From Methanobacteriota archaeon (GTDB lineage: Archaea; Thermoplasmatota; Thermoplasmata; RBG-16-68-12): a DNA stretch of 21,075 bases. This document shows positions 7,904-14,401 of the stretch, in pieces. Every line of letters begins with the position of its first letter. Within the stretch, counting starts at the first letter, position 1. The notes below the pieces were generated by a model, which had not been told where the DNA came from, did not search any database, and saw nothing but the letters and a program-made list of their open reading frames with translations. The stretch is from NCBI GenBank assembly GCA_005878995.1, contig VBME01000159.1, positions 1 to 21,075 on the forward strand, given 5' to 3'. The position numbers and the translations under genes are program-made.

Positions 7904-9148
7904 ATGGTCCACGCGGTGAAAGCACCTAGCGACGTCGGACTCGCCCGACGAATCGCAATGGTCGCCTACACCGAGTACGCATCCGATCCCCGCGTCCGTC
8001 GGGAAGCCGAGACATTGGTGGCCGAAGGACACCGGGTCGAAGCGATCGTCCTCCGACCAAGATCGGGTCCGTCCGCAGCGGAGCTTGATGGCGTCCATTT
8101 GCATGAAGTCCCCTTGAGCGCGAGACGCGGCGGCGGAATGAGGTACCTCTACCAGTACGCCGTCTTCTTCCTCCTAAGCTCCCTCCTCCTGTTTCGATTG
8201 TATCGGCGTGTGAGGTTCAACCTGATTTACATCCACTCGTTGCCCGACTTTCAAGTGTTTTGTGCCTTGCCGTTCAAGTGCATGCGGATCCCGGTGCTGC
8301 TCGATTTGCACGAGCCGATGCCAGAGATTGTCGTCGCCCGACTTCGGAGGCCGACTGGATCGGCATGGTTCCGGATCTCCGCCGCGATCGAGAGGCTGAG
8401 TTGCCTCTTCGCCGACCATGTCATCGTTGCGAATGACGGGATTCGCGACGCCGTGGTGTCCCGGCGCGTGTCCCCGTCCCGAGTCACGACCGTCTACAAC
8501 GTCTACGAAGTCGGTCCGCGGCCCGTCTCGCCGGAAGAGGTGCGGCGCCGTCTCGGACTTCCCGAAGGGCGTCTTCTGGTCCACGCCGGCGGAGTCAGTC
8601 CGGAGCGAGATCTCGCGACCCTGGTTGAAGCCGTTGCGCTGTTGCCAGGTCACGATGATATCCATCTGGTGATTGCCGGAGAGGGAGCCCCCGAGTACAT
8701 CGAGGCGCTGCGAGGGCTCGCGCATCATCTGGGCCTCGGGGACCGCATCCGATTTGTACCGAAGATGCAGTTGGAACTGGCGAGGGCTCTTGTCGCCCTT
8801 TCCGAAATTGGCATTGTTACCCTCGAATCGAACCCGCTCACCCAGCTCGCTTGGCCGACACGGCTCGTCGAACTGGTTGCCCTCCGAAAGCCGCTTGTGG
8901 TTCCGCAACTCCCCTTACTCGCGTCGGTGTTGCGAGATGCCGCCCGATATTACCCACCTGGGGACCCGCAGGGCCTAGCACGAGCGTTGCAGGAGGTCCT
9001 CACCAACAAACACGAGTGGGAGTCCAAAGCGGAGGAGGCAGCACGGGTCTGCCAGGAGTTCGACGGCAAGCGAGCCCGGACTACGCTGCTCGAAATTCTG
9101 CACCGGGTGGACAATCCGACAATCCCCTCTTCCGCGCCGGCGATGTAA
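7904..9148 (+). CDS. GT4-family glycosyltransferase
   Basis: This 414-aa GT-B-fold enzyme probably adds the next sugar to the lipid-linked acceptor. The N-terminal domain shows MVAYTEYASDPRVRREAETL (19-38), a hallmark of GT4-like proteins. A hydrophobic segment at about 84-98 may tie it to the membrane, followed by IHSLPDF and LLDLHEPMPE (132-141). The C-terminal domain shows HAGGVSPERDLATLVEA (227-243), VIAGEG (256-261) and WPTRLVELVALRKP, which replaces the usual EX7E region. The ATG lies 3 nt after the stop of the Alg7-like gene, so the two form one operon; a second in-frame ATG at codon 19 is closer to the family's usual start. Donor sugar unknown. Confidence 0.88.
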   Translation: MVHAVKAPSDVGLARRIAMVAYTEYASDPRVRREAETLVAEGHRVEAIVLRPRSGPSAAELDGVHLHEVPLSARRGGGMRYLYQYAVFFLLSSLLLFRLYRRVRFNLIYIHSLPDFQVFCALPFKCMRIPVLLDLHEPMPEIVVARLRRPTGSAWFRISAAIERLSCLFADHVIVANDGIRDAVVSRRVSPSRVTTVYNVYEVGPRPVSPEEVRRRLGLPEGRLLVHAGGVSPERDLATLVEAVALLPGHDDIHLVIAGEGAPEYIEALRGLAHHLGLGDRIRFVPKMQLELARALVALSEIGIVTLESNPLTQLAWPTRLVELVALRKPLVVPQLPLLASVLRDAARYYPPGDPQGLARALQEVLTNKHEWESKAEEAARVCQEFDGKRARTTLLEILHRVDNPTIPSSAPAM

Positions 9149-9186
9149 GTTCAGTCAATACAATCTGGGCGGAATCTTGGAACGGT

Positions 9187-9204
9187 TCGCCATCGATTGG
9201 GCGA
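9187..9204. terminator. Small hairpin between convergent genes
   Basis: tcgcc (9187-9191) and ggcga (9200-9204) can pair around an 8-nt loop in the 79-nt space between the convergent GT4 and methyltransferase genes. The stem is short with no T-run, so the assignment is weak. Confidence 0.25.
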
Positions 9205-9227
9205 CGGTCCCCTCACGATCGTTTCGT

Positions 9228-9911
9228 TCACGCTTGATCTGGAGTCGCGGTCTTTTCCAGGACTAGAAGGATCTCACTCGACTTGTCGAGTAGAACGGGG
9301 AACTTCAGGAAGAACTGAGTCGGGATGCTCCTCAGGATCCTGGTCAGGCCGCGAACTTGCCTGACCTGAAAGACGCCCCTCGCGAATCGGAGTCGGAACA
9401 GTCCGCGCGTCATTGAGGCGATGTCGGAGTACGTAACGGGTCGATCGTAGGGCTGTCTTCGATCGCCCAGCCCGTCCGTCGCTGCCGGGAGGGGTGTTGT
9501 GAGGATCACACTACCACTCTCGCGAAGCACGCGCCAGCACTCGCGGACAAGAAGAGATTTTTCTACTACGTGTTCAAGCGCGTCGAGCATGAGGACGCTC
9601 CCGAATGAAGCCGAACGGAATGGAAGCCGAGTCCCATCGGCTCTCGCGACCTCCCCATGCCGCCGGGCGTCTTTCAGCGCACGAAGGGAAATGTCACAGC
9701 CGATGGCCTCGATTGATTTCTCGTCCAAAACGGACATGGCGATTCCGTTTCCGCAGCCCAAGTCGAGGATTCTCCCAGAATCGGTCGGGAGCAGCTCCAT
9801 CGCTCGTTTTCGCAACGCCCCTTCGCCTGAGTCTCTCCAGTCATCCGACGAATCCCATACATTCTCCCAGAAGTACTCGTAGTCCTTCACGATCTTTTCC
9901 TTGCTGATCAT
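9228..9911 (-). CDS. Class I SAM-dependent methyltransferase
   Basis: This 227-aa protein has a Rossmann methyltransferase core: motif I ILDLGCGNG (48-56), an acidic residue after strand 2 (GCDISLRAL), motif II-like VARADGTRLPF, and motif IV-type VLMLDALEHV followed by ECWRVLRESGSVILTTP. This is the UbiE/Methyltransf_11 layout. The C-terminal 70 residues are basic and hydrophobic. Its ATG overlaps the stop of the upstream GT4 gene by 4 bp (ATGA), and it is the third gene of an amidotransferase-GT4-methyltransferase operon. A role in methylating the glycan or a sugar nucleotide is therefore likely, but that rests on context; the acceptor cannot be deduced. Confidence 0.85.
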   Translation of the reverse strand: MISKEKIVKDYEYFWENVWDSSDDWRDSGEGALRKRAMELLPTDSGRILDLGCGNGIAMSVLDEKSIEAIGCDISLRALKDARRHGEVARADGTRLPFRSASFGSVLMLDALEHVVEKSLLVRECWRVLRESGSVILTTPLPAATDGLGDRRQPYDRPVTYSDIASMTRGLFRLRFARGVFQVRQVRGLTRILRSIPTQFFLKFPVLLDKSSEILLVLEKTATPDQA

Positions 9912-11125
9912 CTCATCCTAACCCCCCCCAGCTTGTCGTCCGAGGACCGCTGAGGCGCATGAGGGATGACCGCGGGGCGCGCCGATGCCTCGTCCCGGAC
10001 TTGTCGGAGAATGGTGGCGATCGATCGCGCGGTGTTTCGAAAGTCGATTGCCGTCCTGATCGCGGGATCGATTGAGCCGCGTTTCACCAGTCTCGCGGAA
10101 AGGGCATCGCGCAGCGCCCGCGAAAACGCCGCGGGGTCTGGCTCAACGACGACACCCGTTGATCCGCGAAGGAAGTGACGGGCTCGACCTACGTCGGTGG
10201 AAACTACCGGCAGTCCGGACCCAAGGGCCTCCAGGAGGACGATGGGGAGGCCCTCATAGGTGGAGGTGATCGCGAGGACGTTTGCCACCGCCATGAGATC
10301 CAAGACCTGATCATGGCTGGTCCGAGGTATCCACCGAAGCCACGGTCGACTGGACAGCGTCGCGGCGAGCCGGTCCCCCTCCGGGCCCTCGCCGACGACA
10401 ACGGCGTTGAATTTCTGCCCCGAGGATGCAAGGTAGTCGCAGGCCGCGAGGAATAGGGATACGTTCTTCTCCGGAGAGAGGCGTCCGACGAACAAGATGA
10501 TTGAGCTTTCCTCATCGATTGCGAAGTCCTGTCGCGGCGAGCCCTTGGGCCGGTGCTCGAAAGCTCCGAGCTCGACCCCGATGGACATCGAGACGAATTT
10601 TTCTTCTGGCTCCCGATGGTAACGGCGCGTGTAGTACTCGCGCACTCGATCCGTGACACAAATCACTCGACGAGCATTCTTGATGGCGCGCGGCTCGATG
10701 AAAGCTCGGAAAAGCAGCGCGGAAAGTCGACCGCGCCTGATCCGCAGGGTCTGTGCCACGACCCCGTGGGCCAGGAGCACAGTCGGCAGGTGCAGGTTCC
10801 GAAGGGCCCAGGAATAGTGCTCCGCGTTGGCGAGTACGACCGATTCCTCAGGGACTCGGAACTTTCGGGTTCGGACGAACTTCTTGAGCGCGCGAACGTA
10901 TTCTGACTCCGACCGGACACTCGCGAGGACCGGAGAGAAGTGAACGGAGCTTCCATGGGACTCATGAGGGCCGACTCCCAGGACCGTCACTTCCAACCCA
11001 ACCTCCGAAGACAGGGCGCAGAGCATCCGGACGAAGGTCTGCACGCCGCCACCAACGTCCGGACCGTCCAACGAGGCGGAGAACGGAACGATGATGGATT
11101 GGGGCCGAATGGACGGAAGGGTCAC
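9908..11125 (-). CDS. GT4-family glycosyltransferase (EX7E type)
   Basis: This 405-aa GT-B-fold retaining glycosyltransferase of the glycogen-phosphorylase-like GT4 group has no signal peptide. The N-terminal domain has the GGGVQTFVR acceptor-side glycine loop (25-33) and LAHGVV. The C-terminal domain has FVGRLSPEKNVSLFL (212-226), VVVGEGPEGDRL, and the catalytic EX7E pair Glu291/Glu299 in STYEGLPIVLLEALGSGLP. It starts at a GTG (11125) overlapping the asnB-like stop by 4 bp (GTGA) and ends in an ATGA overlap with a methyltransferase gene, so all three are translationally coupled. The 3' end contains a G8 tract. Length is normal. Donor and acceptor sugars are unknown. Confidence 0.9.
   Translation of the reverse strand: MTLPSIRPQSIIVPFSASLDGPDVGGGVQTFVRMLCALSSEVGLEVTVLGVGPHESHGSSVHFSPVLASVRSESEYVRALKKFVRTRKFRVPEESVVLANAEHYSWALRNLHLPTVLLAHGVVAQTLRIRRGRLSALLFRAFIEPRAIKNARRVICVTDRVREYYTRRYHREPEEKFVSMSIGVELGAFEHRPKGSPRQDFAIDEESSIILFVGRLSPEKNVSLFLAACDYLASSGQKFNAVVVGEGPEGDRLAATLSSRPWLRWIPRTSHDQVLDLMAVANVLAITSTYEGLPIVLLEALGSGLPVVSTDVGRARHFLRGSTGVVVEPDPAAFSRALRDALSARLVKRGSIDPAIRTAIDFRNTARSIATILRQVRDEASARPAVIPHAPQRSSDDKLGGVRMR
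9922..9929 (-). repeat. G8 homopolymer at the 3' end of a GT4 gene
   Basis: Eight consecutive C on the plus strand read as G8 in the last codons of the GT4 gene, 10 nt before the methyltransferase ATG. Adding or losing one base would bring a stop codon within a few codons and alter the coupling to the methyltransferase. Confidence 0.7.
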
Positions 11126-13035
11126 CCCTCCGCCTCCTTCGTGAGCTGGGGCTCCGTGGCGGACTCTCTGGGATCCCCAAAGGTCGCGGAAGCCACTCGG
11201 TTGCGCTCCGCATGTGGCCCTGCGAGTTGCTCGTGCCAGAGTAGGACGCTGTAAATTCGCCAGAGATCCCGACGGGCCCGTCTCGAACGTCGTCGAAGCA
11301 GCTTGCGCGCGCGCCGGACGTTCACGAGGTCGGCAAGCGCCGCAGGAATCCGCGAGCAGAGGCCGTTGAACGCGTTCCGGAACCCCTCAGACTGCAGCCA
11401 GGCGTCGGGCACGTCGAAGCCAACTTTGTCCCTTCTGCGCAGCACGCTTGGCGGCAGGTCCTCCTGAACCGCCAGTCGAAGGATGTTCTTGCGAACGTTC
11501 GCTCCGACGATTAAGCCCGGAGGCGAGTCGAGGACGAACTCTACCAGGCCATGGTCCAGGAACGGATGCCTCGTTTCGATGGAGAACGCCATGCTGTTCC
11601 GGTCCTCGTACCGCAGCAGCTCTGGAAGTCGACGTTTCACATGGAAGAGCAATGCGTCGCGTAGACTGCGGCATCTCACGAGGTCTTCTTCGTACGCGCA
11701 GCGAGTTCCAGAATCTCGGCGGGACCTGAGCCAAGGTTTCCACCAGAGCAACTGCTGGAATCCCGCGGGCAGGAAGAGGAATGAGACCTGAGCGACTACG
11801 GTCGCCAGGCGGGGAGCGTTCCTTTCGTCGAACAGGTAGGACAGGGCTTTGGAGAATTTCCTTCGGGCAAGGAGGTCCGCGATCGCGTATGACTCGAAAT
11901 ACTGGTACCCGCCGAGGTACTCATCGGCTCCCTGGCCCGTGAGCAGGACTCGGATGCCGGATTCATGGACGGTCCGCATCATGAGCCACTGCGCCACGAT
12001 CGAAGGAGAGATGAACGGCTCTCCCTGGTCCTCGTGGCACGACTCAGCCCAATGCAGATCCATCTCCGGGGCCGCTTTCGTCGTGAGGGACAAGCCGCTT
12101 CGCACCGCGACTTCTTCCGCGTAAGGACGCTCGTCCACGCGCGAGCCCGGGAAAGTGACCGTAAACGCGCGATGAGTGTCATGCGGCTGACTCGCACTCA
12201 GGGTGGCAATGGTCGAAGAGTCGATACCTCCGCTGAGCAAGATTCCAACGGGGACGTCACTCCGGAATCGCAGGGCGATCGATCGCTCAAGCCTCTTGCG
12301 GAATTCGGCGATGCGCCCCCTCTCTGGCGAGTTCGTGGACGCGGCCGCTTCCGTCAATGAGTACCAGGCGCTGACGCGGATTCGGCCCGACTCGATCACA
12401 CCACAGTGACCGGGGGGTAGCTGCTTGATATGCGAGAAAAAAGTCTTCTCGTCAACGTCCGTGACACCAAACCGGAGGAACTCTTCTACCGTATGGAGGT
12501 CGGCATCTCTCGGGACAAGCCCTGTCGTCAGGAGCGCTCTGGGCTCTGAGGCGAACAGGTAGAGTCCGCCCTCTTCCGCATAGCAGAAGGGCTTGATGCC
12601 GAAGCGGTCCCGCGCGAAGAAAAGGCGTTCATGGTCGCCGTCGACAATCGCGAAAGCAAACATGCCGTTGAAACGGGGCAGGCATTCGAGGCCCCACTCC
12701 TCATATGCGTGAAGGACGACCTCGGTGTCGCCCGTGCTCGCAAAACGGTGCCCGAGGTCGCGCAACTGATCGCGAAGTTCGACATAGTTGAAAATCTCGC
12801 CATTGTAGACGACAGTGCAATTCGAGTCCGGGCTCCTCATGGGTTGGTTCGAAGCGGGCTCGAGCCCGAGGATGGAGAGACGGCAGCACCCAAGGACCGC
12901 CGTCGCGAACCGCGTCACTCCCTTCGCATCCGGGCCGCGGTGCTCCATCTGGGCAACCATCGACGCGACCGCCTCGGACAAGGCTTGGATCTGCTTGTCG
13001 CTGCCTAAGTCGACGGCTCCGGCGATGCCACACAT
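11122..13035 (-). CDS. asnB: AsnB-family glutamine-dependent amidotransferase (asparagine synthase type)
   Basis: This 637-aa two-domain enzyme has an N-terminal class II glutaminase domain: the catalytic Cys2 right after Met in MCGIAGAVDLG, HRGPDAKG (32-39), VVYNGEIFNY and STGDTEVVLHAYEEWG. Its C-terminal ATP-pyrophosphatase synthetase domain has LLSGGIDSSTIA (SGGIDSS at 268-274) and later LLTGQGADEYLGGY. It would release ammonia from glutamine and amidate an ATP-activated carboxylate. Cys2 must be N-terminal for catalysis, so the start is the ATG at 13035, not the in-frame codon at 13161; Shine-Dalgarno GGGAG (13047-13043) agrees. As first gene of an operon with a GT4 and a methyltransferase, it more probably amidates a uronic-acid sugar, or serves in the manner of the XrtA-associated amidotransferases, than makes asparagine. 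That is inference. Confidence 0.9.
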   Translation of the reverse strand: MCGIAGAVDLGSDKQIQALSEAVASMVAQMEHRGPDAKGVTRFATAVLGCCRLSILGLEPASNQPMRSPDSNCTVVYNGEIFNYVELRDQLRDLGHRFASTGDTEVVLHAYEEWGLECLPRFNGMFAFAIVDGDHERLFFARDRFGIKPFCYAEEGGLYLFASEPRALLTTGLVPRDADLHTVEEFLRFGVTDVDEKTFFSHIKQLPPGHCGVIESGRIRVSAWYSLTEAAASTNSPERGRIAEFRKRLERSIALRFRSDVPVGILLSGGIDSSTIATLSASQPHDTHRAFTVTFPGSRVDERPYAEEVAVRSGLSLTTKAAPEMDLHWAESCHEDQGEPFISPSIVAQWLMMRTVHESGIRVLLTGQGADEYLGGYQYFESYAIADLLARRKFSKALSYLFDERNAPRLATVVAQVSFLFLPAGFQQLLWWKPWLRSRRDSGTRCAYEEDLVRCRSLRDALLFHVKRRLPELLRYEDRNSMAFSIETRHPFLDHGLVEFVLDSPPGLIVGANVRKNILRLAVQEDLPPSVLRRRDKVGFDVPDAWLQSEGFRNAFNGLCSRIPAALADLVNVRRARKLLRRRSRRARRDLWRIYSVLLWHEQLAGPHAERNRVASATFGDPRESATEPQLTKEAEG

Positions 13036-13100
13036 TCGAGGACTCCCGAACGATCCGCGTAGCGGCCAGACAGGGCGGCGGGCAGACCGTCTCCTCGGCC

Positions 13101-13110
13101 GATATGAACG
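13101..13110 (-). promoter_or_regulatory. TATA-like box for the asnB-GT4-methyltransferase operon
   Basis: The minus strand reads CGTTCATATC, about 70 nt before the ATG at 13035. This predicts a leader of roughly 40 nt, consistent with the Shine-Dalgarno found there and unlike the short-leadered genes nearby. Confidence 0.4.
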
Positions 13111-13219
13111 TTTTCGAGTGAGTATCGGGCAAGATACATTGGGAGCCGGTGCTCGGGCCAATCGATTCTCGGCGGAACCGAATGATCGTTGAAATCAAGG
13201 CTCCAACCCACTCGGGAAG

Positions 13220-13230
13220 CTTCATTAAAG
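13220..13230 (+). promoter_or_regulatory. TATA-like box for the GT4/GT-C operon
   Basis: cttcattaaag, centred 26 nt before the ATG at 13252, fits leaderless transcription starting at that ATG. It excludes the in-frame upstream start at 13189, which would lie before the box. Confidence 0.5.
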
Positions 13231-13251
13231 GGCAGCTGGCATTCGTCGCCG

Positions 13252-14385
13252 ATGCGGGTCGCGCTCCTCGTGCCTTCGTCCGTTGCGGAGCCTCCCGATC
13301 ACGAGCTCGGACCATCCCGCGCGGTTCGCAACTTAACGCGGGCGCTTGCCGTCGTCGATGGTCTCGAGGTCCTCGCAATGAACAGCCGGCTGACGCCCGG
13401 TGGACGGCAGAGTTGGGACTTGGACGGTTTCCGATATGTCCGGTACTGGGTTGGCTGGGGAGGGAGGGTGTTGCGAGACTTCCAACCGTCGATTCTCCAG
13501 ACGTTCAGTACAACGGCCACCAATGCTGTCGGGATTTGGACCGCAGCCACCGCCCACCGATTGGGCGCGAAATGGGTGGACACTGTCCTGGGACTCGTGA
13601 AGCTCGAGAGTGAATACGGTTACTCGCATCGTCCCCAGAGCTTCCTCTTCGAGCGCCAACGACTCCGCGGCTCGGACTGCACCGTGTTCCCTTCGGCGTT
13701 TGCAAGGCAAGCAGCCTCGGAGGCGCTGGAAAAGCCACTCCGCAAAGCGGACCAAGTCATCCCACTCGGCATCGGGGACGAGTGGTTCGACCACGGAACC
13801 TGGGACTCACCAGCGACTCGCCGCTCCCCGGAGCCACGCCTCGATGTGGTGTCGGTGGGTGTCATCGCTCCCCACAAGGGCCAAGACATCCTGTTAGACG
13901 CGTTCAAACGAGCCAACGTGGCAGGCCGGATTCGTTTCGTCGGGCCAGAGCGAGACCACCACTATGGGGCACGCCTTCGGGGCATGGCAGGGAACCTCGG
14001 ATCCAGCAAGACCGTGGAGTACACGGGGTTCCTCACCCAAGCTCAGACGATCGACGAACTGAAGCACGCAAATGTCTTCGCGTTGCTCAGTCGTTTCGAT
14101 GTGTTCCCGTCGGCGGTTGTCGAGGCAATGGCCTTGGGGCACGCCCCGATTGTCACTCGGTCCGTGGGCGTGTCGGAACTCGTCGCAGATGGGACGTCGG
14201 GGTACATCGTCGAGGACGGCGACGCCGATGCGGTCGCCAACATCCTGGAAGAGATTGCGGCTAATCCAGAGGCTCACCGGCTGAAAGGAGATCGGGCGAG
14301 AGCACTCGCCCGCGAGCTTCGGTGGCCGATCATCGCCCAACGGTACGCGGCGATCTACCGCGATCTCGTCCGCGCCGCGAGTTGA
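13252..14385 (+). CDS. GT4-family glycosyltransferase with a DX7E variant
   Basis: This 377-aa GT-B-fold glycosyltransferase starts MRVALLVPSS and has a glycine/proline acceptor loop HELGPSRAVRNLTRAL (17-32). A hydrophobic-aromatic middle follows (VRYWVGWGG). The C-terminal domain has VGVIAPHKGQDILLDAF (202-218), FVGPE and SRFDVFPSAVVEAMALG. In that last motif the usual first Glu of EX7E is Asp283, while the second (Glu291) is kept. The start at 13252 rather than 13189 is chosen because the family's first beta strand begins there and a TATA-like box lies 26 nt upstream. The GT-C-like membrane protein gene begins 16 nt after its stop, so they form an operon. Sugar specificity unknown. Confidence 0.88.
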   Translation: MRVALLVPSSVAEPPDHELGPSRAVRNLTRALAVVDGLEVLAMNSRLTPGGRQSWDLDGFRYVRYWVGWGGRVLRDFQPSILQTFSTTATNAVGIWTAATAHRLGAKWVDTVLGLVKLESEYGYSHRPQSFLFERQRLRGSDCTVFPSAFARQAASEALEKPLRKADQVIPLGIGDEWFDHGTWDSPATRRSPEPRLDVVSVGVIAPHKGQDILLDAFKRANVAGRIRFVGPERDHHYGARLRGMAGNLGSSKTVEYTGFLTQAQTIDELKHANVFALLSRFDVFPSAVVEAMALGHAPIVTRSVGVSELVADGTSGYIVEDGDADAVANILEEIAANPEAHRLKGDRARALARELRWPIIAQRYAAIYRDLVRAAS

Positions 14386-14401
14386 GGAGCCTGAGGATGT
14401 C

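Noticed and set aside
13036..13161. N-terminal extension of the AsnB-family protein
   Set aside because: The glutaminase nucleophile must be Cys2 after Met removal; the extension would bury it at residue 44 and is a run of Arg and Pro.
13005..13211. Short minus-strand frame over the asnB start
   Set aside because: It overlaps the asnB start region and its promoter, has no homology I recognise and no Shine-Dalgarno.
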